Assembly: GCA_963920635.1 (NCBI GenBank)
Contig: OY987308.1
Coordinates: 2,112,225 to 2,176,224 of the forward strand
Origin: Pseudeuparius sepicola
Lineage: Eukaryota; Arthropoda; Insecta; Coleoptera; Anthribidae
DNA length: 64,000 nt
Reading direction: 5' to 3'
The notes under the pieces are model-generated. The model was not told the DNA's origin. It ran no database searches and worked only from the letters and a program-made list of their open reading frames with translations. The translations under genes and the position numbers were made by a program. This document shows, piece after piece, positions 46,033 to 57,013 of this stretch. The stretch's first letter is position 1. Every line of letters starts with the position of its first letter.

Positions 46033-46510
46033 CTGGAAAAGAAAGGCAAATTAGAGTTTTCCTGTAGCACAAGATGCTATTTCTTGTGCTCATCACTACG
46101 GCACATTTACTTCATAAATATTACAAAAACTGATTTACAATTAATGCACATGCTAATGTAATACAATATGTAATATACAGTTACCAATTATTACTTTATA
46201 GATAAACTAAATAATATAAGGCACAGAAAAAAATTAGTAGAAAAGTTTAGAAAAAATAATGTCAGTAAACATATACTAATTCAATTGATTGTTTTTTTTA
46301 TACCGCATGAAACATAAACCCGCATTTTAGATTATAAATATACTTATAGTGAAATACAAGAAGACCAATAGGATTGTTTTAAATTAGTTTTGAGGCTAAT
46401 GGTACAATTTAAAATTTGTCTCCTTCTATCAAACATTTTGATGTATTATTAACTCATTGAAACTGGATGACTTATCATCATGGAACACAATATATAAAAA
46501 ATACTATGCT
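46033..46510 (-). repeat. 5' intronic flank of minus-strand finger exon
   Basis: The inverse of about 8100-8573 and 12655-13131 ('agatgctatttcttgtgctc', 'aactcattgaaa'). It ends at the boundary with unrelated sequence near 46510. Confidence 0.7.
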
Positions 46511-46912
46511 ATGACAGTTTTAAAAACGGAAGGAAAATATAAATGTTCTGAGTGCCTCATTTATAATATGTAAGCATTATCGAAGATTAAGATTGACAGG
46601 AAGTGTGATTAGCAACAGAAAAAATGGGTTTAGAATTAGTGAGGATGAGAAAGAACGAATTTTAAATTATTTCAGAAGAAATAACGAAAAATCACATATG
46701 CAGCGAGAGATTTATTTAAACTGAAAGTAGTAAAAGCTTCAACAACAAAAATTTAGACTAATCTGACTGGTAAATAGAAACATTGAATTAACAGCGTACT
46801 TTATTGTCAGTTTTATTATGGCTGACTTGATTTGTCATAAATTTTTTGTTATTGTTTGGCCTACTCGGATAGAACATCAGACACTGACCATGAGACCACG
46901 TATCTAGTCTAA
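46511..46912. other. Possible transposase helix-turn-helix remnant
   Basis: On the plus strand about 46575-46735 reads RLTGSVISNRKNGFRISEDE and KERILNYFRRN, which resembles the DNA-binding N-terminus of a Tc1-type transposase. It then stops. The support is weak; no element ends were found. Confidence 0.25.
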
Positions 46913-47305
46913 TGGAGCTTCTCTGATAAATATCTCGGAAACGGTTGGAGATAAATAGGTCAAGTAATATATTGTCGGATGCAGAATTAAAAAAGGAATC
47001 CTATAACGGTTAAATTAAATGTGTAAGTTGTAAAATAGAGAGTCACCTTCATTTCCGCCATAACTGGAAATTATTTCCAAGAACTAAATATTCAGGAATA
47101 CTACTTAAAGGTTCTCTAATGGTTAGGTAAGTATTTTTTTATTTTGCAAAGGATGTTTTTTTCGCGATAACTTTTTTACCGACCCCCCTATTCAAAATCC
47201 GAGTACACCCTCGAATTGCCCGTAATTTTTAGTACAATATCATTTATCGAATGACGATTTTATGTTAACCTGTCTCCACTTCACACAATATTTCCGCTTG
47301 GATGG
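46913..47305 (+). repeat. Dispersed repeat P, copy 2
   Basis: Direct match to 24355-24725 (see there). It contains an extra block near 47100-47135. Confidence 0.65.
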
Positions 47306-48178
47306 TTTTTGATGATACTAAAAACGAACTTAGAATCAAAATTTACTTTAAAAAATCACTAATACTGCTTTTTTAACCTCAAATTTCCACAGCGGGGCCA
47401 ATGAACAATATAAAAGTTGAATGTGTAAAAACAATTACATTCCAAGTATGAACTACCCGCAAATTTGAAATTAATCCGTTATATTTTTCCTGAGATATGC
47501 GGATGTACTCATAAAATGTGAAACACGTTGTATAGTATTGAATGAAAGTGTAGCAATTCCTACCATGGGAAAACATAAAAAAATGTTTCTTCAAAGTGCT
47601 TCCAAAATTCGTATTAGCTTAAATTTTTGTGGAATCTTCTGAAAGTCGGTTCTGTTATACTCTAGTGTTTAATCCCTCTGAAATGAAATATACGGAATAA
47701 AATAACATTTGGAATAACTTACCTGAAATTTTAGTTTTTTTAAACACTGGACAAATAAAAAAGCCTGCAACCGAAGGTGTTTATAATCTAAACTAAAGGG
47801 AAAATTAAATATATCTTTATTGCTAACTAGGTATAGAAGAACAGACAATTAATTGATGTAAGTTTCAGATCTTAAATAAATAAACATAGAGTACGAAGTA
47901 CATTTGCTGACAACTTTTAGCAATTTTCAAAAATGCAAAATGTATCTACACATATATAGGTACTAAATGAGAAAAGATAGTAGATTAACATTTCATATGC
48001 ATGATGTTCTTAACAACTTTTCTTAGTAATACTTTTCAGTAACATTAAAAATAAGCATATTATAATTTAATTTGTTTATTAATGCTTCAAAGACTGTCGA
48101 CTTTGTAATGCTAACAGAGAAAGGTGAAAACTCCCTTATTACCAAGAGACATTAGAACAGCAAAAAACACAACTAATA
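47306..48178. other. AT-rich DNA with an inverted piece of segment R
   Basis: 47690-47840 is the inverse of 15640-15790 ('ttaaacactggacaaataaa' region and 'ttgctaactaggtatagaag'), a partial fourth copy of segment R. No gene is supported in the rest. Confidence 0.5.
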
Positions 48179-48491
48179 AACTCCTGGACAAAATTAACGC
48201 ACCACTCATATTTTTCTCCATATTTTTATATCTTTTTTCTCGACAAGTAGGCCATGGACCTTGACTGTGACAGTTGTTATTTAAGCTAACTATAGTATCA
48301 CATAACCTTGTTTCGACAGTAATTCGTATTAAACCTCGTTTTTAGACTAAAACTGTGTTAACATTTTCTTAGAAAGTGCTGATTAAAGCAAAGTGTCTTT
48401 GAAAAGCAAACTTTCGATTGTGATTGTTTTTATCGAAGTTCATTTGCGAGTAAATCAAGTAAGGAAAAAGAACCGCCAAAGAAATTTGTGA

Positions 48492-49145
48492 ATTGAAGAT
48501 GCAGTGCGAGCATCGACTCTCCTGGATGAAGAATATCCAATGCGATATGTTGCTGGTTTGTTAGGAACACATTCCAGCATCTGCCGCATGGTGAGACGAC
48601 ATAATGAGATGGGCTCGTACCATCGAACACCAGGGCAAGGGCGAGAACATTGAACTAATCAAATTGACGATCGTTTTTTGAAACAACGTGCTCTCAAAGA
48701 CAGGCGAGTCACCAGCAATCTGCTAAAAAATGAATTGGCAGATGTTAGAAGACGTTTACACGAAGCAGGACTGAGCAACAGAAGACCGGCCAAAGAACCA
48801 TTGCTTACCAGAGAACCCAAAGTTCGGAGATCGAATTTTGAGAGACTACATCGGAATTGGACCATCAATGATTGGAAACAAGTTCTGTTCTCCGATGAAA
48901 CTAGAGTTAGCCTTAGAGCCCCAGATGGACGTGAGCATGTCAACAACATTATTGTCGAACGTGTAATGCCTTTCGGTCTAAATTTTTTATTCGTGCAGGA
49001 CAACGCTGGTCCCCATGTGGCTAGACAGGTTATTGGCTACCTGAATGATGTTAATATCCCTTTATTACAGTGGCCACTCAACAGTCCTGACATGAATCCT
49101 ATAGAGCATCTATGGGACTATTTAAAAAAAGATTTGAAATCGTAG
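48492..49145 (+). pseudogene. Tc1 transposase, broken
   Basis: The frame has a helix-turn-helix part (EDAVRASTLLDEEYPMRYVA, HSSICRMVRRHNEMG), a TGA at 48651-48653, then NRRPAKEPLL, WTINDWKQVLFSDET (first catalytic aspartate), QDNAGPHVARQ (second), and NSPDMNPIEHLWDYLKK (glutamate). Between PDGREHV and IVERVMPFG roughly 40 residues are missing, including the usual V-W-G-G/A-I block. A frameshift follows KKDLKS, with the expected EEWENIPQ in another frame. Inactive. Confidence 0.9.
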
Positions 49146-49399
49146 ACCCCCTAATCACAGCCAACTCATAGAGGTCGCTATTGAAGAATGGGAGAATATT
49201 CCGCAAGCTTTTGTTGAACATTTTTGATATCAAGCAAGTCTTGATGCAGTGATAAGAAGTAGAGGAGGGTCTATACAGATCCAGATGCATTTATTATTTT
49301 TTGCTGATTTTTTTCTTTTTTTTTTTTTTCATTTGGAGTTATGTTAGCTTATTTATGCATTCTCAGCAAAAACACATTTTAATGAAACATTAAGGCAAG

Positions 49400-50046
49400 T
49401 TAAGGAAATGTTTGACTAATTTGTAGGTGTTCATTATCATTTTAATGAAACTTAGCTTTATGTTGTGTTTCTGGGGAAACTGTGGACAGACACTGCTCAA
49501 ATCTGTCTTTGTCCTTCAGAAGCGAGCACTGCGATTCATCACTGGATCTGGTTTGCGTGACTCTTGTCGTCCTCTTTTTAGAGCCCACAAAGTATTGACC
49601 CTCACATCGATATTTATTCTGGAGACTCTCTGCTTAATGTTTAAAAAACATCGTAATAATATTCTTAATTCGTCTAGGAACTCTGGCTGCAGCACGAGGC
49701 AGGTTCTAAGGATAGATCTTCCTATACCTTATACTACATGTGTAAAAAAATCACTGCTCTACACTTCCAGAAAGATGTTCAACCACCTGCCTTTGCATAT
49801 AAGAAATATTGATTCAATTACAATGTTTAGAAGCACGGTTAAGCTTCTTCTCTTGGAAAAAGCATATTATGTACTCGATGAATACTTTCAGGATAGTTTA
49901 GTCTAAGTTCTGACTAGAGACTGTAATATGACTTCTGTTCAGCATGATGACGGTTTTTGTTAATTTGTATGTATTGTGAAAACTTTGTCCATATGATTTT
50001 ATCTTTGACAATAAAGTTCATTTTATTATTATTATTATTATTATTG
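49400..50046 (+). mobile_element. Non-LTR retrotransposon 3' end with (ATT)n tail
   Basis: 5'-truncated. An uninterrupted frame (49427-49906) carries VFVLQKRALRFITGSGLRDS, CRPLFRAHKVLTL and RKMFNHLPLHIRN, the region after the reverse transcriptase in jockey/CR1-like elements. It is followed by an AATAAAG signal (50010-50016) and an (ATT)n run (50027-50046), as expected for a target-primed insertion. It sits inside the Tc1 element, so it inserted later. Confidence 0.85.
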
Positions 50047-50162
50047 TAAACATTTAGATTGATTAAAGTCTTGCATTAATTTTGTCCAGGAGTTTATTTT
50101 TATCAAACGTTCACTCCCTATTTTTCTAATTGCCATTTTTTTAGGTGATTTCTCCTTTATTC

Positions 50163-51741
50163 CTATACGTTGCAATATTCATTCAGAATTAAACGTTCTT
50201 CCTCAGTATCAATCGATTGCGTTTCTGACGCAGCTTCACATTTTGTGATCGTAGGTGCCGCTTCCACATGCAACGATAATTCTCGTTTTTCCACGATATC
50301 ATTTAAACTCGAGGTATTATCATGCTTCTTAATCTGATGCTTTCTCAGGAAGGCTTTTTTCTTAGTCGTATAAGAACACTTGTCGCAAGTAAAAATGTCT
50401 GGCTTCTGATGTACTTTTTCTACATGACTTCTAATTTGAGCCTTATAGAAAGTGTAATAGGCACAGTGCGGACATTTGAGAGGTTCCACATCTTTTATGT
50501 TATGATTCTTATAGAGGTGTGCTGCGAATGTTTGTCGGTACCTGCAAGAATACTCGCATATTTTGCAACTAAATGTTGGTGTGAGGGCGTGAGTTCTCGT
50601 TTCATGTTGTTTGAGATAGCCTTTGTTGAATGTATTGTAGTCGCACTTGGGGCATGTGTATGGCATACACGAGGAATCGCTGTGAACCTCAACTTGATGC
50701 TTTTGCAAGGCCGGCTGATTATTCGCTTTGAAAGAACACTTTGGGCAAGCGAAGTTTTTCTCGTGCATCGAGTTAATATGCTTTTTCATACTCCTCTTAC
50801 AAAATGTGTGAAAATCGCAATGCGGACATTTAAAAGGCTCCCTATCATTGACATTATGTTTCATGTAGACGTGTGTTTTGAGTGTTGATCGGGAACTGCA
50901 AGAAAACTCGCATATTTTGCATTTGCGACTAACTCTCGATTTCAAGGCATGAACACACATTTCATGTTCTTTGACACTACTCTTGTAGAATGAACTGTAG
51001 TCACACTTGGGGCACTTGTATGGCATACACGAGGAATCGCCGTGAACCTCAACTTGATGCTTTTGCAGGGCTGGCCGATTATTCGCTTTGAAAGAACACT
51101 TTTGGCAAGCGAAGTTTTTTTCGTGCCTCGAGTTAATATGTGATTTCAATTTATTCTTATAAAATGTGTGAAAATCACAATGCGAACATTTGAAAGGCTC
51201 CCTATTTTTGACATTATGTTTCTTGTAGAGGTGTGCTGTGAGTGCTGGTTGGCACCTACAAGAATACTCGCATATATTGCAACTAAATGTTGGTTTCAAG
51301 ATATGAACCTTCCCCTCGTGTTTTTTTACACGGAATTTGTCGAATGAACTGAAGTTACACTTTGGGCACTTAAGTGCCTTGCAAGAAGAGTCATTGTGTA
51401 TCTCAGCTTTGTGTTTTCGCAAGGCCGGTTCAGTATTTACTTTGAATAAACACTCTTCACAACTGAAATTTTTCTCATGTTTCAATCTCATATGAGATTT
51501 AAGCCGATAACTACAAAATGAATTATATGGGCATTGTTGACACTTCAGTGGCAGCTCGTCTTTGACATCATGTTTCTTATAGAGGTGTGATTTGTACGCT
51601 GCTCGCTTCGTGGCAGAGTACTCGCAAAACTGGCACTTAATCTGTCCCTTTTTGTGTAGTTTGACTTTTTGCTTTTTGTCCGAACTGTCGTCGAAACTGG
51701 GATCTCCAGCATCAGCATCCTGATGTCCATCATCAAAGTCA
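50163..51741 (-). CDS. ZAD gene exon 4: C2H2 zinc-finger terminal exon, family III
   Basis: After the acceptor (cctcttttgcag, ending at 51742) the frame begins T GAC TTT GAT GAT GGA and is open for 525 codons. It starts DFDDGHQDADAG, then a lysine-rich stretch, then fifteen C2H2 fingers in a recurring four-finger order (KCPxCDYSS, CKICEYSC, KCPHCDFHT, CxKCSFKAN), ending in a polar tail. It is the nearest finger exon downstream of the ZAD exons on the same strand. Joining the exon 3 donor (two bases, AA) to this acceptor (one base, T) keeps the frame and gives an asparagine. An AATAAA lies at 50161-50156, just past the stop. All fingers look intact, so this is the best candidate for a complete gene of about 791 residues. 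Confidence 0.85.
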
Positions 51742-52054
51742 CTGCAAAAGAGGGGGCTATTGTAAATAAGAACATTTTCATTTAAGTGCTGTAGAAAAGT
51801 CTCAAAGTTAAAAATTTATAAATAAAGCAAGTTTTATAAGCTTTTCTACTGATAAATTCCCAATGGTCAAACAGTGTCTACAAGTGCACAGGGTGTATAT
51901 AATTCAAAGAGGCTCCTTAGTGACATCAATTTTAAAACATTAGGTATTAAATTTGGTAATGTGAAGAAGTTATCGGGTTATCAGTTTCAGCTGCCACAAT
52001 ATCGGTTTAGTGTAACTAGGGCATAACTAAGAGAGTAGGATTTCAGCATGGTAT

Positions 52055-52200
52055 TATCGTATGTAATATCACAAGTGCCGGAAATTTTATCGATAATTTT
52101 TCTGAAAGCGCTAATGGGCAAAATAGCGCTTGAGAATAAAATTATTTAGGAAAATTTCCGGCACGAGTGGTATTTGTCTAGATTATTTCACGTATACGAT
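52055..52200. mobile_element. Hairpin MITE
   Basis: 'aagtgccggaaattttatcg' pairs with 'aggaaaatttccggcacgag', and the inner arms 'gaaagcgcta' and 'tagcgcttgag' pair around a short loop. Outer ends 'cgtatgtaatatcac' and 'atttcacgtatacg' are weaker. No coding sequence. Confidence 0.65.
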
Positions 52201-52558
52201 TTAATAATTTCTATATTAATTTTTTCTATATTTACATTTCCAAAACGACGCATTTTAAACGAGTTTATTGACAGCTTCGACTGTAGCGTTTGAGTAAACA
52301 AACATGACGCTTGGATATCCAAGGCAAATACGATTATACCTACACCCTGTCAGCGTTGGTTTATTTTCTGAATGTGTCATAAATTTAAACGGAGACGGAG
52401 GTCCAATAACAAAAATTTAGCAATGTAAAAGTTATATAAATTCATTGATACAATGCTTTATAGTACCGCAACATAATTTATAAGCTACAAAATTTAGAAC
52501 AGTGTGAAAGACACAAACTTTAAGAAGTAGGTACGTGTTTGTATCCAACAGATTCGCG

Positions 52559-52635
52559 GTTGCTAAGCAACGAAAAGATAATTTGCACAAGTGCAATTAC
52601 CGCGATAATTTGCACAAGTGCAATTATCGCTAGCA
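52559..52635. promoter_or_regulatory. X-box-like palindrome and repeated TTGCACAAGTGCAA sites
   Basis: GTTGCTAAGCAAC at 52559-52571 fits the RFX-type X-box pattern (two half sites GTTGC and GCAAC). Straight after it, 'gataatttgcacaagtgcaa' occurs twice in tandem about 30 bases apart, each with the perfect palindrome TTGCACAAGTGCAA. Whether it regulates anything is unknown; it lies inside intron 3 of the ZAD gene model. Confidence 0.35.
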
Positions 52636-53047
52636 GAGGCATATGATTGGTTGGATTTTTTGCGGAAGGAGCTAGGTTATTGGATAAAAGCAGTATGAGG
52701 GAAATAATCGCTGAAATCATCAGCTGATTGGTTAATATCTCAAAAATTATGTCATTTCATTGGTTCATATTGGCAGGCGTTGAATTCTCATAAAAATGTG
52801 CACATGGGACGTTTTTCCACGGCAGCAAATTCTCGAGTACTTCTGTGAAAACCACCGGGCCTGTTTAGGTTTGCACAAAACCGAGAACCCTTTAGACAGA
52901 CGTAAAAATTACTAACCAAAATGAAAACTCTCCGCTACCAAAAAGCCGTCCATTTCCACACGGCAGAAATCGAAAATTCGATCTCCACCAAAACGAGAAA
53001 AGGCAACCGCAAAATTTCGGTTCGAGTTTATAATTTTTAACGCCCGT

Positions 53048-53339
53048 CTACTTTTTGACGAAACTTAGAGGAAATGCTAAAAAATACCTGTCAAATTTGA
53101 CAGACGGAACGAGCGCAACCACCCCCGCAGCACGCCAGCGATGCAAGTAACATCGTTGTAGTACTTTCGCGACGGCACCCACACTTTCGCCAAAAGCGCT
53201 GTCGGAGACGCCGCTCCGCTCGCGGTAGTCGGCTATCGTGTCCTCGACCTCCCGGCAGGAGGACACGAAGTGGTGGAGCTTCTGGAGGTGGTCGAGGCGC
53301 GTCTCGCACATCACGGGGTCCTTGGTCAGTTCTAGGTCC
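53048..53339 (-). pseudogene. Dead tandem copy of ZAD exon 3
   Basis: It starts after a good acceptor (ctctcatcgcag) and repeats the exon 3 start (DLELTKDPVMCET), but the second zinc cysteine is arginine (MCETRLDHL). After RSGVSDS the acidic linker and the splice donor are missing. The frame runs into former intron sequence (AFGESVGAVAKVL) to a stop at 53048. The missing piece corresponds to about 54342-54617 of the intact copy. If spliced in, it would give a truncated protein with a broken ZAD. Confidence 0.85.
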
Positions 53340-54397
53340 TGCGATGAGAGGAAATAGCATTTGTCGGAGGGTCCTCGACGTTTTATTGGTTAACGGCAAA
53401 GAGTAGACTACACGTGGACGGTCCAAAGCATTGTTAAATGTGTAACAAACTTTCAAATCACATTATCGCACCGTATAATACAGGGTGTATGCGATAACCG
53501 GCCACTAAGGACGTTTTATCGCCATTCCCACTGTCACCCTAAATCAGTTTTGACAGAGAAAATGTAAAAGCATCAAATCTCTAAGCCAACTTTACAAAAA
53601 AAATTCTGCAAGGACATAAAAGGTTTGGTCGAGAACCTTCTATTTTTAGTGTTTTTTTGCCGATTTCCAATTTTGATCATTTCAGCAAAGAAACAGTTTC
53701 GTAGGTCACAAATTTCTTGAACTGTACACAGAAAAACATTTCCGCATAAGTTTGAACTGCCAAAGTCGATTATTGTTTCAAAAAAAATCTATTATGATTT
53801 AATGTTGATTATGAATCATTTGATCTCATTTGAATGTTATAAGCCACCGACCTATTTTTTTTGCTTGCTTCAATGTAAAAAAAAAGAAATATATTCCTAT
53901 TTTAATTCTTCACCATTCCAAGTGAAAGTATGCATAATTTTCTTCAGAAAAAGTAAAAGCTTCGCTTCGAAATTAAACTGCCTACTTCAATAACTTCACA
54001 AAATTATAAAAAATGCGTTAGAAAAATCTGATTCCAAGGAAAAACGGAAGACAAACGCGAAAATTACAAACCGAAACGAAAACTGTCCGCTAGCAAAAAG
54101 TCAACCATTTCCACACGGCAGAAATCGAAAATTCGATCTCCACCAAAACGACAATATCTCGGCTTGAACTTATATTTTGACCCCCATCTACTTTTTAACG
54201 AAATTTAGAGAAAACGCTAAAAGATACCTGTCAAATTTGACCGACGGAACGGGCGCAACCACCCCCGCAGCACGCCAGCGATGCAAGTAACATCGTTGTC
54301 GTACTTCCGCGACGGCACCCGCACTTTCGCCAAAACCGACTCGCCGCGATCGGAAACCTCCGCCGGCCCTTCCTAACCCCACTCCCGCATTACTCAC

Positions 54398-54756
54398 TTG
54401 TCGCCGTCGCTCGTCCCCGCGTCAGACTTGATGTCGACCTCCTCCTGCTTGAGCCCGTCCTCGTCCTCCTCCGACATTTCCTCGTCCTCCTCTTCCGAAG
54501 TCTCCTCCTCCTCCTCGCTCTTGACGTCTTCGGTCTTCAGCTCGCCGGGGCCGGCCCCATCCGGCCCCCGCTTCGCTGCCGCCGTCTCGGCCTCGAGCAC
54601 GGAGTGCAAGTCGACGCTTCCGGAGACGCCGCTCCGCCCGCGGTAGTCGGCTATCGTGTCCTCGACCTCCCGGCAGGAGGACACGAAGTGGTGGAGCTTC
54701 TGGAGGTGGTCGAGGCACGTCTCGCACATCACGGGGTCCTTGGTCAGTTCGAGGTC
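54398..54756 (-). CDS. ZAD gene exon 3: second half of ZAD 2 and acidic linker
   Basis: The exon starts after an AG acceptor (ctctcgtcgcag) in phase 0 with DLELTKDPVMCETCLDHLQK, the second zinc-binding half of a ZAD (C-x2-C followed by F-x-x-x-C). Then comes a linker very rich in glutamate (EEEEETSEEEDEEMSEEDED). It ends at a strong donor (GACAA then gtgagt), leaving two bases, which fits the phase of all finger exons in the window. Zinc-coordinating residues are intact, unlike its duplicate at 53048. The exon is markedly GC-richer than the surrounding DNA. Confidence 0.88.
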
Positions 54757-55229
54757 CTGCGACGAGAGGAAATAGCGTTTCTCGGAGGGCCTTCGACGTT
54801 TTATCAGTTAACGGCAAAGAGTAGACTACACGTGGACGGTCCAAAGCATTGTTAAATGTAGTTGTCCTCCTTTTGACTTTTTGCACAAGTGAATTTGAAG
54901 TGAAATGAACGTGAAGTGATCTGGTAGTGAAATGATTTTTTATTGGTAAATGGAACAGTGCACGACCACGTTATCTATAATCTAACCCTTGAATGAATTT
55001 TTCAATATTTTTCACCACCTTAACCCCAGAAACACTCAAAACCAACACAAATTACATAAAAATCTAAACTGATCACTTCATAATCAACTGGACATTTGTA
55101 AAAGGAACATTCGATGTCAGCTGATGTAATCTCAAAGTGATTCGGAATCGATTTGAGATCACTTAAAACTGTAAAAGGAGGACGGCTTGTGAAACAAACT
55201 TTCAAATCACATTATCGCACAGTATAATA
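54757..55229 (-). other. Intron 2, exon 3 side
   Basis: 54757-54860 and 55185-55225 are shared with the dead copy region (53340-53480), which marks the limits of the tandem duplication. 54860-55180 is unique to this copy and shows no reading frame of note; it contains internal diverged repeats around 'agtgaaatga' and 'gtgaagtgat'. Confidence 0.5.
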
Positions 55230-55782
55230 CAGGGTGTAACTGAACTGATGGTCAAAAATGAAACCACGTATTCTTGGAGTCAAAATAAGGACACTTCTTC
55301 GTATATTTTTTTCTCCTACGGGCCATAGTTTTTTTTATACAGAGCGTAGAAGTTTGGAGAAAAATACACGTATTTCTTAGTATTTCTAGAAGTATACGAG
55401 ATATTTTCTTCAAACTCGGCGTGTCACATGAGTAGATGAGCCGTCAAACTTAAGGTTGACATCAAGCTTCTGAGGCCCCCCGTTGCGGAGATACAGGGTG
55501 TTATTAAAATTAATTATTTCAGAAAAATATGAATACCCTGTATAAACGCATTTTTTAAATTTGTTTTGAGCGGTGAATAGAATGCAAAAAGTATCTCTTA
55601 GTATTTTTTCACATTCGCAGCCGTTTCCTTATTATTTTCAAAGAACGTCAACGCTGCAATGAACAATAGTCACTTTAAGAATAAATCTAGCAATCTGTGG
55701 ATGTCTATTAAACTGTATTTAACAAAATACAAAAGCAAAAACGATAATAAAAGAAACGTAATGCTAATAGAAAATTAAATTT
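55230..55782. mobile_element. Single arm of the 22826-type element
   Basis: Starts CAGGGTGTAACTGAACTG next to TA and matches the left arm at 22826-23290 and the inverse of 23460-24028. The matching right arm is absent: homology breaks near 55782 where a Penelope-like fragment begins. Confidence 0.75.
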
Positions 55783-56330
55783 ACTTAATGAGGTACAAAG
55801 TTCAAAAAATTGCATTTATAAAATTCCTTGTGAATGTGGAGAGTTCTATGTTGGGGAGACTTGTAGGCCATTTAGCGTTCGTTTAAAAGAACATACAAAT
55901 TATATCAAGCAAAATCAAATTTTGAAGTCAAAAATATGTGAACATTCTTTTAATAACAATCATAGGATATTGTGGAATAGGTCCAAACCAATTCTCAAAG
56001 AAGAAGTAGGAAATAGACGAAAAATTAAAGAATCTGCATTTATTCTAGGAAATACGGACAACTGTGTTGCTGAATGTTCAGTGGAATTCAGTAAAATATT
56101 ATTACCACTTATTCAAAGAGAAGTTAGTATAGATAATTAGATAGAACACAGGGTACAATATCAGGCAGGTGGCTAGACTATTGTTTATGTTGTCATGACA
56201 TTTTAACCTGAAATTTATTAATCTGTCACTTCACTTTGATGTGACATGATCTTTGAGAAAGGAGGAAGATTTATTCTCCGAAAGCTCAGAAAACAAATTT
56301 GTTGAAGTTATTTTTTGAGTTACACGTTTA
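55783..56330 (+). mobile_element. Penelope-like element 3' fragment with GIY-YIG frame
   Basis: The frame to 56140 has CIYKIPCECGEFYVGET, then RPFSVRLKEHTNY and KSKICEHSFNNNHRILW, the GIY-YIG endonuclease with its conserved arginine and C/H residues. It is a different family from the pair at 18-19 kb. The reverse transcriptase is missing. After the stop, the tail holds 'aggaggaagatttattctcc' and then 'gaaagctc', a stem-loop followed by GAAA that recalls the hammerhead-like tails of this class. Confidence 0.75.
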
Positions 56331-56534
56331 AAGTTTCGTTCATTCACTGTTAAGAATTTATGAATTTTCCAGGCAACTTGAATAAGTTGTCTTTCGATCA
56401 GTTTGGTGGCGAAAAACCCAATTAAAAATTAAATGGATAAGCGAAATATGTCACTATTGAATGATTCAAACGTGAAAATTTCAAATGAAACTTTCAAACG
56501 GCACAACTCTACACACGACCAAACATCCACTCAC
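56331..56534 (-). other. Intron 2, exon 2 side
   Basis: Short AT-rich sequence next to the exon 2 donor (GAAGTG then gtgagt). No other feature. Confidence 0.5.
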
Positions 56535-56867
56535 CACTTCGACGAGGCACACGTCCAGCATGCTGCCGAGGTACGCGTCCGGCTCGCTCGGCCTCAGCGC
56601 CGTGAAGCTGTCGCAGTCGATCGGCCCCAGGCACGTCCTGCACAGCCGATCCTTGGCCTTGCCGTCGACGGAGTCCGCGTTCTCGCCCCCTCCGGGATCC
56701 GCCTCCCCCGTCAGCGCCGCCTTCAGGCCGAGCCGGCCCCCGCGCCCGCCCACCTTCCCCCGCACCTGCCCCTCGCGCTCCAGCACGTCCGACTTGAACT
56801 CGAAGAGGCGCGCGAGCGACTTCCGGCATTCGGTGCAGGTGGACGGGTCCTTGGACACGTCCAAGTT
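56535..56867 (-). CDS. ZAD gene exon 2: end of ZAD 1, linker, start of ZAD 2
   Basis: It begins after acceptor cttttccccag in phase 0 with NLDVSKDPSTCTECRKSLAR, then LFEFKSD: the second half of ZAD 1. A glycine-rich linker follows. From about residue 75 it has RLCRTCLGPIDCDSFTALRP and MLDVCLVEV, the first half of a second ZAD, cut by the intron at the same relative place as in ZAD 1. It is 333 bases long, phase 0 on both sides. Two ZADs in one protein imply an internal duplication of the exon pair. ZADs usually mediate dimerisation in arthropod zinc-finger proteins. The sequence is very GC-rich. Confidence 0.88.
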
Positions 56868-57013
56868 CTGGGGAAAAGGGGACGCTGACATCAGACTCTT
56901 TCGGCTACTTTTCAACACCGTTTCTAGATATATGCCGATCGATCAGAATCATATTGTAAAGAAGCAGAAAAACCAAACCGAAAACACCTGTCGTAGGTTG
57001 AGGAGATTCTTAC

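Larger units (their letters stand above)
48179..50094 (+). mobile_element. Tc1-like transposon with nested retrotransposon end
   Basis: Inverted termini AACTCCTGGACAAAATTAA with TA on each side (48177-48178 and 50095-50096). It contains a broken transposase and, in its 3' half, a non-LTR retrotransposon 3' end that enlarges the element by about 650 bases. Without the insertion it would be about 1.25 kb, a normal size for Tc1 elements with a deletion. Confidence 0.9.
51742..54397 (-). other. Intron 3 of the ZAD gene and its repeat content
   Basis: Includes a hairpin element (52055-52200), a repeat block with an X-box-like palindrome (52555-52635), the dead exon 3 copy (53048-53339), an orphan CAGGGTGTATGCG end at 53481, and 52920-53480, which is a duplicate of about 54030-55225. 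53500-54030 shows no gene. The duplicated block means exon 3 and both its flanks were copied in tandem. Confidence 0.6.

Noticed and set aside
46575..46735. Transposase N-terminus with TGSVISNRKNG
   Set aside because: Too short and diverged to place in a family; kept only as a low-confidence remnant.
54398..54646. Serine-rich plus-strand frame
   Set aside because: Antisense of the glutamate-rich linker of exon 3.
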